A DNA stretch of 64,000 nucleotides, from positions 30,657-94,656 of the forward strand of contig NZ_JAGSXH010000009.1 in the NCBI RefSeq assembly GCF_018283645.1. The letters are read 5' to 3'. Positions 1 to 8,901 of this stretch are shown one piece after another. The stretch comes from Actinocrinis puniceicyclus (lineage in GTDB: Bacteria; Actinomycetota; Actinomycetes; Streptomycetales; Catenulisporaceae). Numbering within the stretch: the stretch's first letter is position 1; each line of letters opens with the position of its first letter. The notes beneath the pieces are model-generated. The model was not told where the DNA came from. It was given only the letters and a program-made list of their open reading frames with translations, and searched no databases. Both the position numbers and the translations under genes were made by a program.

Positions 1-2
1 CC

Positions 3-1550
3 ACGGGCACGGCGGTCTCCACGGGCACGGCGAACTCGACGGGCCGCGCCCCCGGGCCTCGGCCCGAAACCGCGCACCGCTGGCTCGGGTTCTTCGCGGT
101 ACTCACCGCGATGATCATGAATCTGCTGGACTCGACCATCGTCAACGTGGCCGCGCCGTCGATCCGAGCCGACCTGGGGGCCTCCTACGCGGACATCCAG
201 TGGATGGCGGCCGGCTACACCCTCGCACTCGCCGCGGGCCTGCTGACCGGCGGCCGCCTCGGCGACCTGTTCGGCCGCCGCGCCATGCTGCTGTTCGGCG
301 TCGCCGGCTTCACCGCGTCCTCGCTCGCGTGCGCCGCCGTCCCGAACCCGCAGCTGCTCATCGCGGCGCGGGTCGCGCAGGGCCTGTTCGGCGCGGTGAT
401 GATCCCGCAGTGCTTCGGCCTGCTGCGTGACCTGTTCCCGCCGCAGGAGCTCGGAAAGGCATTCGGCGCGCTCGGCCCCGTCATCGGCCTGTCCACCATC
501 CTCGGCCCGATCGCGGCCGGCACGCTGATCGACGCGAACCTGTTCGGCTCGGGCTGGCGCCTGGTCTTCGCCATCAACCTGCCGCTGGCGCTGTTCGCCC
601 TGATCGGCGGACTGAAGGCGCTGCCCCGCAGGTCGCGCGCGGGCAGGACGATCCGGCTCGACGGCGTCGGCGCGCTGCTGGCCGGGCTTGCGATGTTCCT
701 GCTGGTATATCCGCTGGTCCAGGGCCGCGAGCTGGGCTGGCCCGGCTGGCTCGGCATCCTCGGCGCGGGCGCGGTCGCGCTGCTGGCCCTGTTCGCCGCG
801 CACCAGGTGCGCCGCGCCCGCCGCGGCGCGGACACCCTGGTCGAGTTCAGCGTGCTGACCAAGCGCTCCTACGCGAGCGGCACGCTGTTCACCCTGGTCT
901 TCTTCGGCGCGATCGTCGGCTTCTCACTGGTCACCGGCCTGCTGCTGCAGCTCGGCCTCGGGTACGGGCCGGCGCACGCCGCACTGACCATGGTCTGGTG
1001 GGCGGTCGGCGCGTTCATCGGCTCCGGCTTCGGCGCGACGATGATGTACAGAATGGGCCGGCGGATCCTGCATCTGGGCCTGGCCGTCATGGCGGTCAGC
1101 CTGGTCGGGCTGTACCTGGTGTTCGCGCACTCGCACACCGGCCTGAGCGCCTGGAGCGCGGCGGCGGTACTCGGCGGCTACGGCCTCGGGATGGGCATGA
1201 TCTTCGTCCCGCTGTTCGACATCATCATGGGCGAGGTCAGCGACCGGGAAGTCGGTTCGGCCTCGGCGATCCTCGAGTCCCTCCAGCAGTTCGGCGCGTC
1301 GGTGGGCGTCGCCGGCCTGGGCACCGTGTTCTTCGGTGCGATCGGCGCGCATGCGGACACGGCCGCCTTCCTGCGCGCGGCCGAGCGCGCCACGCTGATC
1401 ACGATCGCGCTGGTCGCCGTGGCCTTCGCGCTCGGATTCCGGCTGCCCCGCCACGCGCGGCGCGCCGGCCACGGCCCGGCCGACGATGCCGGGGATTCCC
1501 TGGCCGCGGGTGCCAAGGCACTCATCGAACGGGAATCCGTGACCGTCTGA
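3..1550 (+). CDS. DHA2-type MFS drug/H+ antiporter, 5' end cut by window edge
   Basis: Proton-driven multidrug exporter of the 14-helix EmrB/QacA branch, acting in the cytoplasmic membrane. The reading frame is open from base 3, and codons before the first ATG (111) already encode TM1 (HRWLGFFAVLTA runs straight into LLDSTIVNVAAPSI), so the true start lies upstream of the window. Seen: the DHA2 motif C-like D-S-T-I-V-N-V-A in TM1, the loop 2-3 motif GRLGDLFGRR, a Q-W-M-A-A-G-Y TM2 start, and alternating hydrophobic segments to the C-terminus. The cytoplasmic tail is charged. The last 29 bases overlap the convergent DUF6629 gene. Substrate is unknown. Confidence 0.9.
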   Translation, partial: TGTAVSTGTANSTGRAPGPRPETAHRWLGFFAVLTAMIMNLLDSTIVNVAAPSIRADLGASYADIQWMAAGYTLALAAGLLTGGRLGDLFGRRAMLLFGVAGFTASSLACAAVPNPQLLIAARVAQGLFGAVMIPQCFGLLRDLFPPQELGKAFGALGPVIGLSTILGPIAAGTLIDANLFGSGWRLVFAINLPLALFALIGGLKALPRRSRAGRTIRLDGVGALLAGLAMFLLVYPLVQGRELGWPGWLGILGAGAVALLALFAAHQVRRARRGADTLVEFSVLTKRSYASGTLFTLVFFGAIVGFSLVTGLLLQLGLGYGPAHAALTMVWWAVGAFIGSGFGATMMYRMGRRILHLGLAVMAVSLVGLYLVFAHSHTGLSAWSAAAVLGGYGLGMGMIFVPLFDIIMGEVSDREVGSASAILESLQQFGASVGVAGLGTVFFGAIGAHADTAAFLRAAERATLITIALVAVAFALGFRLPRHARRAGHGPADDAGDSLAAGAKALIERESVTV

Positions 1551-2211
1551 GCGTATCCGGCGCGAGACGCCTCTTGCGCGGCCGCCGCAGCCAGTGCAGA
1601 AGCAGCGCACTGACTACGGCGGCCAAGGCGCACCACGTCGAGGCGAACGCGGCCCGCCACAGGGTGAAGCAGACCGCTGCGCCGACCGCGGTCACCAGCC
1701 CCAGCGCGCGGATCTCCGGCTGATCGCTGACCAGCAGCGAGCCGACCGTCGCGACGAGATACCCGGCCACGACCAACACGACCAACGGAATCGGCCCGAT
1801 CCCGTACCGCATCGTGTGCCCGACCGGCGCGGCCGTCACAGGACCCGAGGCCAACACATGACCGAGCACCGCCGAGCTCGCCAGGCCGATCGCGGCGAAG
1901 GGCAGCAGGCGCAGCCGACTCCACTGCGGCGCCGCGCTCAGGACGGCGAGCGGGATGAACGCGGGAAGCAAGGGGAACGCGATCACGGCCCAGAGCGTCA
2001 CCGCCGCGCCGCCGACCACGTGCGCCACGCCGCTGCCCGCGTCCTGCGCCTCGCGCCACACCGCAGACTCGATCAACTGGTGCGCACCGAGGAGCAGCGG
2101 CACCGCCGCGAGCGGCAAATCCCGGGCGCGCCGGACACACGCGAGCGAGACGGCCCCGACTGCTGCGATCACGCAGCCCGCGGCCAGGTCCGCGGTCGCA
2201 CTCCAGCACAT
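1522..2211 (-). CDS. DUF6629-type integral membrane protein
   Basis: A 229-residue protein made almost wholly of hydrophobic helices (about seven), beginning MCWSATADLAAG, the characteristic opening of DUF6629 proteins. I chose the start at 2211 because an AGGGAG ribosome-binding site sits about 8 nt upstream and the family begins at this methionine; the frame stays open to 2280 but that extension is arginine-rich and not family-like. The C-terminus is basic (HWLRRPRKRR). Function unknown. It lies 28 nt downstream of the flavoprotein gene on the same strand, so they may be co-transcribed, and its 3' end overlaps the MFS gene. Confidence 0.75.
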   Translation of the reverse strand: MCWSATADLAAGCVIAAVGAVSLACVRRARDLPLAAVPLLLGAHQLIESAVWREAQDAGSGVAHVVGGAAVTLWAVIAFPLLPAFIPLAVLSAAPQWSRLRLLPFAAIGLASSAVLGHVLASGPVTAAPVGHTMRYGIGPIPLVVLVVAGYLVATVGSLLVSDQPEIRALGLVTAVGAAVCFTLWRAAFASTWCALAAVVSALLLHWLRRPRKRRLAPDTLRRSRIPVR

Positions 2212-2239
2212 GCGGCGTTGCTCCCTAGTGTCCCGCGCT

Positions 2240-3718
2240 TCAGCCGCGGAACGTCTCCAAGAGCCGCAACCAGATCTCACTCATCGTCGGGTACGAAGGC
2301 ACGGCATGCCACAACCGGTCGATCGGCACCTCGCCCGCCACCGCGACCGTCGCCGAGTGCAACAACTCACCCACCCCCGAACCGACGAACGTCACTCCGA
2401 GCAGGACGCCGCGGTCCAGGTCGACGACCATGCGCGCCTTGCCGCGATAGTCGTCCGCGAAGAGCGCCGCACCCGCCACCTGCCCGAGTTCGTAGTCGAC
2501 GACGCGCGCGTTGAGTCCAGCGTCGCGCGCCTCCTTCGCCGTCATGCCCACCGCCGCGACCTCAGGCTCCGTAAACACCACCTGCGGCACAGCCGACACG
2601 TCCGCGGTGGCGACGTGCGAGCCCCACGGTCGCGTGTCCAGGGACTCGCCCCGCGCCAACGCGCCGATCGCCGCACCCGCCATGCGCGCCTGATACTTGC
2701 CCTGATGCGTCAGCAGCGCGCGCCGGTTCACATCGCCGACTGCGAACAGCCAGTCGCCGTCCACCCCCTGGACTCGGCAGCTGTCATCCACCTTGAGCCA
2801 GGTCCCCGGCTCCAGGCCGACCGTCTCCAAGCCGAGCTCGCGGGTGCGCGGCACGCGCCCGACGGCGAGCAGGACCTCATCGGCCTCGATCTGCCGACCT
2901 GCGTCGAGCAGCACGCTGACCGGCCCGTCCGGCGCGGGCCGATCGAGTCCGGTCACCGTCACGCCGGTGCGCACCGTCACACCCGCGTCGCTCAAGGCGG
3001 CGGCGACGAGCTCGCCCGCGAAGGGCTCCATCCGCGGCAGCGGCGCGGTCTCGCGCACCAGCAGCGTCACCTCCGAGCCGAGCGCGCGCCAAGCGGTGGC
3101 CATCTCCACGCCGACCACGCCGCCGCCCACCACCGCGAGTCGTCCGGGCACCGCGTGCGCGCTCGTCGCTTCGCGACTTGTCCACGGTCGAGCCTGGGCC
3201 ACGCCGGGCAGGTCGGGTACCAGCGCGTCGCTGCCGGTGCACACCGCCACCGCGTGTCGTGCGGCCAGCCGGCGCGACCCGCCGTCCGGAGTCTCCACGT
3301 GCACCCGGCGCACTCCGGCCAGCCGGCCGCGACCGCGGATCAGCACCGCCCCGATCGAGTCCAACCAGCCGACCTGGCCGTCGTCCTTCCAGTGCGAGGC
3401 GAACCCGTCGCGCCGGGCCAGGACCGCGGACGCGTCCAAGCGGCCGGCCACCGCCTCGCGGGAGCCCGCCACGGCGCGGGCCTCGGCGAGCGCGGCGACC
3501 GGGCGCAGCAGCGCCTTGCTCGGCATGCAGGCCCAGTACGAGCATTCACCGCCGACCAGTTCGCTCTCCACGACGGCAGTGCTCAATCCGGCTGCGCGGG
3601 TTCGGTCGGCGACGTTCTCCCCGACCGGGCCCGCGCCGATCACGATCACGTCGAAGACGTCCGCGGGGTCGATGTCGTTTGCGATGTCGGTCTCTGGAAC
3701 AGCGTTGTATTCAGGCAC
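2240..3718 (-). CDS. FAD-dependent pyridine nucleotide-disulfide oxidoreductase (dihydrolipoamide/mercuric reductase type)
   Basis: Class I flavoprotein disulfide reductase. Visible: an FAD-binding Rossmann motif VIGAGPVG near residue 27; a redox-active disulfide in GGECSYWACMPSK (Cys-x4-Cys); a second dinucleotide fold VVGGGVVGVEMA; the second FAD motif ending FAVGD; and the dimerisation domain ending in a YPTMSEIW segment typical of lipoamide/mercuric reductases, although the His-x4-Glu pair of true lipoamide dehydrogenases is not evident. Start GTG 3718 has GGAGG 8 nt upstream; a GTG at 3754 is in frame but lacks a site. Substrate is undetermined: no 2-oxoacid dehydrogenase subunits are nearby and there is no N-terminal heavy-metal domain. 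It is divergent from the ABC binding-protein gene. Confidence 0.85.
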   Translation of the reverse strand: MPEYNAVPETDIANDIDPADVFDVIVIGAGPVGENVADRTRAAGLSTAVVESELVGGECSYWACMPSKALLRPVAALAEARAVAGSREAVAGRLDASAVLARRDGFASHWKDDGQVGWLDSIGAVLIRGRGRLAGVRRVHVETPDGGSRRLAARHAVAVCTGSDALVPDLPGVAQARPWTSREATSAHAVPGRLAVVGGGVVGVEMATAWRALGSEVTLLVRETAPLPRMEPFAGELVAAALSDAGVTVRTGVTVTGLDRPAPDGPVSVLLDAGRQIEADEVLLAVGRVPRTRELGLETVGLEPGTWLKVDDSCRVQGVDGDWLFAVGDVNRRALLTHQGKYQARMAGAAIGALARGESLDTRPWGSHVATADVSAVPQVVFTEPEVAAVGMTAKEARDAGLNARVVDYELGQVAGAALFADDYRGKARMVVDLDRGVLLGVTFVGSGVGELLHSATVAVAGEVPIDRLWHAVPSYPTMSEIWLRLLETFRG

Positions 3719-3814
3719 GGGCCAATCCTCCGCCCGGCGTACCGTATGTTCCACTCAACCGACGCCGACGCGCCGCCCCGCATGGCAGGCCGGCGAGCGG
3801 GGAAGGGCAGCGGC

Positions 3815-5164
3815 GTGGCGAAGACGCGCGCGGCCGGTTCGGCAGCGCGTCGCATGGTGGTGGCCCTGCTGCTGCTCGGCGGCGTGCTGACTGTGAGCGG
3901 CTGCGGGACGCGACTGCCCGCCAGTGCGTTCAGCCAGGCCCCGGCCGCACCGCAGAACGTGTTCGTGGACGGCGTGTCCGCGACGCAGATCAAGGTCGGC
4001 ATGATCGACTCGATCACGAGCCCGGTCGGCGCGGACGCCTTCTCCGGTCCCGGATACGGAGCGCGCGCCTTCTTCAACGCACTCAACGCCGCGGGGGGAG
4101 TCGACGGCCGCAAGATCGTCGTCGACCAGTGCGACGACAGCGGCAGCGGGCTGGGCAACAAACAGTGCGTGAACAAGCTGATCGACCAGGATCGCGTGTT
4201 CGCCTTCGCGGGAAACTCGATCTTCGATTACGCGGGCGCCGCGTATGTCAGTTCCCACGACGTGCCGGACATCGGCGGCCAGCCGATCGACAACGCGTAT
4301 AACCAGTACCCGCATCTGTACGGGATCTACGGGTCTAGCGATCCGCGTCAGGGCACTGTCGGCTGGAACGGCCGCCTGTACGGCGGCACGGAGGTATACG
4401 AATACTTCAAGCAGCAACTCGGCGCGCACGTCGCGGCGGTCGTCGCGTACAACCAGCCCGACTCGGTCCGGTTCGCCCAGTACACCGCGGACGGCCTGCG
4501 CGCCGTCGGATACGCCGTGGTCAGCGAGCAGATCGACTTCGCCCTGCCCAACTTCGCGGCGATCGCCTCCGACATGAAGGGGCGCGGGGTGCAGGTCGTC
4601 TTCGACGCGATCGACACCAGCGGCAACGCGCGGCTCTGCGCCGCGATCGACCAGGTCGGCCTCGGCCTCGTCGCGAAGGTCACCACCGTGCAAAGCTGGG
4701 ACCAGACCGTCCCGGCCACGTATTCGGCCGCCCCGCGCTGTCGCAACGTGCTGTACGCGACCGCATCCGACCGCAACTACCAGGACACGAAGTACCCGGC
4801 CGTGGCCGCATTCCGGGTCGCGATGCAGAAGTACTTCCCGGACCGCCGGGACAGGCTTTCCATGTGGGAGCTGGAAGGCTGGATCTCGGCACAGTGGCTC
4901 ACCGACGCGGTCGCCTCCTGCGGAGCAGCCGTCTCACGCGGTTGCGTTGAGCGGTTCATGAACCGCCCCGAGACGTACGACGCACACGGGCTGATCATCC
5001 CCACCGACTTCGTCGTCTCCCGGCCGGGACCGACCCAGAACGGATGTCTCAACGTCGCCCGATGGCAGGACTCTGCGTATGGCGGCAAAGGCGGCTGGGT
5101 AACGCAGGTGCCGGATATGGACACCAACTGCTTCGTCGGGCCGGTGATCTCCTACAAGCCGTGA
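3815..5164 (+). CDS. Branched-chain amino-acid-type ABC transporter substrate-binding lipoprotein
   Basis: Periplasmic-binding-protein type 1 (LivK-like) receptor, predicted to be lipid-anchored outside the membrane. The N-terminus carries a basic stretch, a hydrophobic core and the lipobox VSGC. After a linker, the domain opens with IKVGMIDSITSPVG, and the FFNALNAAGGVDGRKIVVDQCDD segment is the hallmark of the family. Start GTG 3815 is chosen for its GGGAAGGG site; in-frame ATGs at 3746 and 3782 lack one. About 449 residues. It runs convergently into livF and overlaps it by 13 bp, so the receptor is not in the permease operon, although proximity suggests they work together. Ligand unknown. 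Confidence 0.85.
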   Translation: MAKTRAAGSAARRMVVALLLLGGVLTVSGCGTRLPASAFSQAPAAPQNVFVDGVSATQIKVGMIDSITSPVGADAFSGPGYGARAFFNALNAAGGVDGRKIVVDQCDDSGSGLGNKQCVNKLIDQDRVFAFAGNSIFDYAGAAYVSSHDVPDIGGQPIDNAYNQYPHLYGIYGSSDPRQGTVGWNGRLYGGTEVYEYFKQQLGAHVAAVVAYNQPDSVRFAQYTADGLRAVGYAVVSEQIDFALPNFAAIASDMKGRGVQVVFDAIDTSGNARLCAAIDQVGLGLVAKVTTVQSWDQTVPATYSAAPRCRNVLYATASDRNYQDTKYPAVAAFRVAMQKYFPDRRDRLSMWELEGWISAQWLTDAVASCGAAVSRGCVERFMNRPETYDAHGLIIPTDFVVSRPGPTQNGCLNVARWQDSAYGGKGGWVTQVPDMDTNCFVGPVISYKP

Positions 5165-5889
5165 TCGGCGGCCGTGTCGCGGGCGACCTCGGTAGGTTCA
5201 CCCGCGAAGACGATCCTCCCGCGTTCCAGCCGCCACACGAAATCGGCGACCTTCGTCGCGCGATGCGTCACCGGATCCGCGACAAGTACCGCGCGATCCG
5301 GTGCGACTGCCGCAGCCAACGCTGCATAAACGCGATCGGACAACGCTGGCGCGATGCCCTGAACCGGCTCATCGACGAGCAGCACGCGCCACCTGCCACC
5401 CAGCGCGCAGGCGACAGCCAGCAGTTGCCGCTGGCCGCCGGAAAGTGTCGCGGCCCGCTGCCGCAGATGGGGCTTGAGCTCTGGAAACAGATCGAGCACC
5501 GCGCCCGCGTCGTCGCGACCCGGCTCGCCGCCGACGCGAAGGTTCTCGGCGACGGTCAGGTTAGCGAAGACGTTGGCCCCCGATGGCACGAGGCGCAGTC
5601 CGGACGCGGCGCGGCGGGTCGCCGACCACGACGTCGCGTCGGCGAGCGGCACCGCGCGGCGCGCCGGCGGACCCGTCGCGGGCGCGGGCGCCAGTTCCAG
5701 CCGGCCGCCGGCGGTTGTTCCCGTGCTCGCCGCCCCAGCGCACCAGCCCAGCAGGGTGGACTTGCCCGCGCCGTTCGGACCCACCAGCGCGGTCATCGCC
5801 CCGAACGGGACCGCGAGCCCGACGCCGTGCAGCACCTCGACCCCGCCGTAGCGCAAGCGCACGTCCGAGCAGCGCAACGCCACGGTCAT
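5152..5889 (-). CDS. ABC transporter ATPase, LivF type
   Basis: ATP-hydrolysing subunit of a branched-chain amino-acid-type importer, 245 residues. Walker A GPNGAGKST at residues 37-45, signature LSGGQ at 149-153 and Walker B VLLVDEP near 169-175, followed by the LivF-like D-loop GIAPALSD. The segment between Walker A and the signature is divergent (the usual VPEGR of LivF reads VPSGA). Its ATG overlaps the permease stop by 4 nt (ATGA), implying translational coupling. Liv systems normally use LivG plus LivF; no LivG is encoded here, so LivF may act as a homodimer or borrow a LivG from elsewhere. Confidence 0.85.
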   Translation of the reverse strand: MTVALRCSDVRLRYGGVEVLHGVGLAVPFGAMTALVGPNGAGKSTLLGWCAGAASTGTTAGGRLELAPAPATGPPARRAVPLADATSWSATRRAASGLRLVPSGANVFANLTVAENLRVGGEPGRDDAGAVLDLFPELKPHLRQRAATLSGGQRQLLAVACALGGRWRVLLVDEPVQGIAPALSDRVYAALAAAVAPDRAVLVADPVTHRATKVADFVWRLERGRIVFAGEPTEVARDTAADHGL

Positions 5890-7694
5890 GACAGGGCCCT
5901 GGTCCCGGTGCGCGCGGTGGTCGGCCCGGAGGCGGGTTCGCCGCGCAGCCACGGCACGCCGAGCGCCGCGAGCCCGACGATGATCGCGGAGGCTCCGGGG
6001 ATCGCCGCGTCGGCCGCCACCATCCCGGCCGCCGCGAGGATCAGCGACGGAGCGCTCGAAAGCCCCACGGCCGTCGCCGCGGCCAGCCAGATCAGCCCGC
6101 GCAGCGGATCGAAGTCGCTCGCGCCGAACACGCCGGCCGCGTAAACCCACCACGCCCCGCCGAACGCCGCCACCGCGGCCGCGACCGTGAAAACCAGCAC
6201 CCTGACCCGTTCCACGTCGCCGCCGAGCATGCGCGCCGCCGGCTCGCTGTCCCTGATCGCGGTCAGCCGCCGGCCGATCCGGCCCCGGTCCACCGGCAGC
6301 AGCGCCAGCACGACGAGCGCGAGAGCGACCGCCTCGGCCAGCAGGAATGCGCGGTCGCCGGCGAGGAACCCGGGGCGGCGCGCGAGCGGCGGGGTGAACA
6401 GGGGCTGCTCGAAGACGAAACGGCTCGCGGCCGTCGCCAGGGCGAGCGTGGTCAGCGCGAGGTGCAACGGCCGCTTGCGCGCGACCGGCAGCGCGAACAG
6501 CAGCCCGAGCGCCGCCCCGGCCGCGGGCGCGGCGAGCAGCCCGAACCGCGGGCTCCACGCCGCGGCCAGCGCGCCGACGCCGGCGAAGGCGGTCTGCCCG
6601 AGCGAGACCAGACCCACCGAGCTCAGCGCCCGAAACGAGAGCAGCACGATCGCCAGCGCGGGCACCTGCTGCGCTGTGCCCAGGTCCTCCGGTCGCAGTA
6701 GGGCAGCGGCGACACCTAGTGCGGCGACCGGCCACCAGCCGCCCACGTGTTCGGCGAGCGTGCCTTTGCGCGGCACCAGCGACGCGCGCTCGCGTGTCTC
6801 CTGGAACGCCGGCGCCAACCAGACCGCGACCAGCAGCACCGCCACGAACAGGTTCGAGCGCACCGCCGCGAGCACCTCCCCCGGCCGGCCGCCCAGCTGT
6901 ACCCCGATCAGCTCGGCCTGCGCGATTCCGGTCGCCAAGGCCACCGCGATCGCCACCGGCTGGTTCACCAGCCGAGCGGCCACCACGACCCCGAGGGTCT
7001 CGAAGAGCACCAGCGTGAAGGTGACCGGATCCAGCCGCAGCTGGGCGGCCAGCAGCATCCCGGCCGCCGCGGCCAGCGCGCAGCCCAGTGCCCAGCCCAG
7101 CCGGCCGAGCCGGCGCGCCGGCAGCCCCGACAGCTCGGCCAGGCCGCGATCGTCCACCACCGCCCGGATCGCCACGCCGAAGGTGCGGCCCCGCGCCGAC
7201 AGGTGCAGGCCCGTGGCGACCGCCGCCAGGAGCCCCAGCTGCACCAGCACCGCGACCGGCACGAGCAGCCCGCCGAGGCGTACCGATCCGGCCGGCAGCA
7301 GCGAGGGCACATCCGTGTGCGCGGACGGCCCCCAGAACGCCGTCGCGATCCCGACCAGCAGCACGGTGACGCCGAAGCCCGCGGTCAGTTCGGCGGCGAC
7401 CCCGGCGGCGTGGTTCTGCAACGGCCGGAAGACCGCCGCGTCGAGAAGCAGCCCCAGCAGCGGCGCCGCGACCAACACGATCAGCGCCGCGGCCAGCTCG
7501 GCCGGCAGTCCCCATTCCCGCACCGCCACCCGCAGCAGGAAGGCTCCGATCATCCCGATGGCGCCGAAGGCGACGTTCAGCACCCCGGTCACGCGGTACG
7601 TGGCGATCACCCCGAGTCCGGAGAGCCCGGCCACCGCGCCGATGCCGAGCCCGGCGACCGCGAGCTGGCCCGCACCCGCGCTCATCGCGGCCAC
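5886..7694 (-). CDS. Fused LivH-LivM branched-chain amino-acid-type ABC permease
   Basis: A single 602-residue polytopic membrane protein joining the two permease halves of a Liv importer. Residues about 10-290 are LivH-like (GLGVIATYRVTGVLNVAFGAIGMIGAFL, then LLDAAVFRPLQ). Residues about 320-590 are LivM-like (LSSVGLVSLGQTAFAGVGALAAA and the EAA-like loop RRLTAIRDSEPAARMLG). Usual LivH and LivM are separate proteins of roughly 300 residues each, so the length supports a true fusion with no internal stop. Start GTG 7694; ATG 7685 is an alternative and neither has a strong ribosome-binding site. First gene of a two-gene operon with livF. Confidence 0.85.
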   Translation of the reverse strand: MAAMSAGAGQLAVAGLGIGAVAGLSGLGVIATYRVTGVLNVAFGAIGMIGAFLLRVAVREWGLPAELAAALIVLVAAPLLGLLLDAAVFRPLQNHAAGVAAELTAGFGVTVLLVGIATAFWGPSAHTDVPSLLPAGSVRLGGLLVPVAVLVQLGLLAAVATGLHLSARGRTFGVAIRAVVDDRGLAELSGLPARRLGRLGWALGCALAAAAGMLLAAQLRLDPVTFTLVLFETLGVVVAARLVNQPVAIAVALATGIAQAELIGVQLGGRPGEVLAAVRSNLFVAVLLVAVWLAPAFQETRERASLVPRKGTLAEHVGGWWPVAALGVAAALLRPEDLGTAQQVPALAIVLLSFRALSSVGLVSLGQTAFAGVGALAAAWSPRFGLLAAPAAGAALGLLFALPVARKRPLHLALTTLALATAASRFVFEQPLFTPPLARRPGFLAGDRAFLLAEAVALALVVLALLPVDRGRIGRRLTAIRDSEPAARMLGGDVERVRVLVFTVAAAVAAFGGAWWVYAAGVFGASDFDPLRGLIWLAAATAVGLSSAPSLILAAAGMVAADAAIPGASAIIVGLAALGVPWLRGEPASGPTTARTGTRALS

Positions 7695-7817
7695 CCGGCC
7701 CGGCGGACGTCGGCGGGCGTTCGCCCCGGCCGCGCTCTCGGAACTCGTCCGGGGCCGCGGGCGGTCGCGGGGCCCGGCCGGACGCCTTTCATGGGTTTCA
7801 CGGCGCGCACCGCCCGG

Positions 7818-8240
7818 CTACGGGGCTGTGACCAGGTCGGGTTCGCAGATCGGGCAGGCGCGCCGCGGCGCCGGGCCGCTCCGGACGCCGGTCACCTCGA
7901 AGGCATCCGGCTTGCCGTCCAGCAGCGGGCAGTCGCCGCGGTGCAGATAACTGCCGTCCGGCAGCGCCCACAGCCCGTCGCGCCGCGCCTGCGTCGGCGC
8001 CGTGGCCTGCGCCGGCCGATCCCGCCCCGCCGCGCCGCGTCGCCGCGCCCCCACCAGCACCGCTCCGGCGACGATCAGCGCGGCGCCCGGGATGGTGGCC
8101 GAGGCGAGGTAGGGCAGCTGCTGCGCTTCGGTGGGCTGCCCGGAGATCTGATACCAGCCGACCACGTCCATCCCGGCGCCCACGGCAGCCACCACCCAGC
8201 CGAGTTCGACTCCGGGACCAAAGCGGACAACCACCGGCAC
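7818..8240 (-). CDS. Small two-TM protein with C-terminal Cys-rich segment
   Basis: I do not recognise this 140-residue protein. Two hydrophobic helices occupy about residues 10-30 and 45-65, followed by a basic linker and a hydrophilic tail with the pattern GSYLHRGDCPLLDGK and CPICEPD, which looks like a small metal-binding or redox site. It lies about 120 nt upstream of the fused permease on the same strand, so it could belong to the same transcript. A start at GTG 8234 is also possible. Confidence 0.55.
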   Translation of the reverse strand: MPVVVRFGPGVELGWVVAAVGAGMDVVGWYQISGQPTEAQQLPYLASATIPGAALIVAGAVLVGARRRGAAGRDRPAQATAPTQARRDGLWALPDGSYLHRGDCPLLDGKPDAFEVTGVRSGPAPRRACPICEPDLVTAP

Positions 8241-8311
8241 CCCTCAACAAAGTCACCCAACCGCGCCATGATGGTATGGCAGAACCGTGTCGTGCGGGAG
8301 AGGCGGTAATC

Positions 8312-8815
8312 ATGAGGCTCCTCAGCCGTATCCTCATCCCCCTGACGGGAGTGGCGCTGCTGGCCGGATGTGGCGGTTCCGGCGGTACCGCCCCGAGCTC
8401 CGCGTCTTCTCCGGGCGTGAGCGTTTCCTCCGCGGGAGCGCAGAGCTCCGACGCCGCGGCGGTGACCCGGGTTTGGCAGTCCTTCTTCTCCAAGGACACG
8501 CCGATAGGCCAGAAGGAGAAGCTGCTGCAGAACGGCACCACCACCATGAAACCGGCCCTTCAGGCGTTCGCCGCCGACCCACGGGTCGGCCAGGCGAGTG
8601 CGACCGTGCAGAAGGTGACCTTCCCCGACGCGAGTGACGCGGACGTGACCTATTCGATCTCGCTCAACGGCACGGTGATGATGGGCGGTATGGCCGGCAA
8701 GGCGGTCAAGCAGAACGGCGGGTGGCTGGTTTCGGACAGCACTCTGTGCGGCCTGTTGCAGCTGGCCGCGGCGCAGCCGGGAGGCAGCTCCGGAGTGATC
8801 CCGGGATGTTCATAG
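8312..8815 (+). CDS. Lipoprotein with MTB12-like domain
   Basis: A 167-residue secreted lipoprotein. The signal peptide MRLLSRILIPLTGVALLAGC ends in a classic lipobox (LLAGC), followed by a Ser/Ala-rich linker. The folded part (about residues 55-165) matches the layout of the low-molecular-weight antigen MTB12/NTF2-like domain: an initial helix AAVTRVWQSFFSKD, a conserved KEKLLQNG turn, then beta strands ending GGWLVSDSTLCGLL. Start ATG 8312 has GGGAGAGG upstream; the frame extends to 8276 without a site. Biological role unknown; the family is common on actinobacterial surfaces. Confidence 0.7.
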   Translation: MRLLSRILIPLTGVALLAGCGGSGGTAPSSASSPGVSVSSAGAQSSDAAAVTRVWQSFFSKDTPIGQKEKLLQNGTTTMKPALQAFAADPRVGQASATVQKVTFPDASDADVTYSISLNGTVMMGGMAGKAVKQNGGWLVSDSTLCGLLQLAAAQPGGSSGVIPGCS

Positions 8816-8901
8816 CACTGTTCACAGTTCGCACGTAGCTGAACCGATCCGCGCGTCCAGCGACGGCACCGCGAACCGCCCTTTCGGCCTCATCCGTTCG
8901 G

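Noticed and set aside
1955..5164. A 1,069-codon plus-strand frame ending in the Liv receptor
   Set aside because: Only the last 449 codons have domain content; the upstream part is antisense to the flavoprotein gene and lacks a signal peptide or ribosome-binding site.
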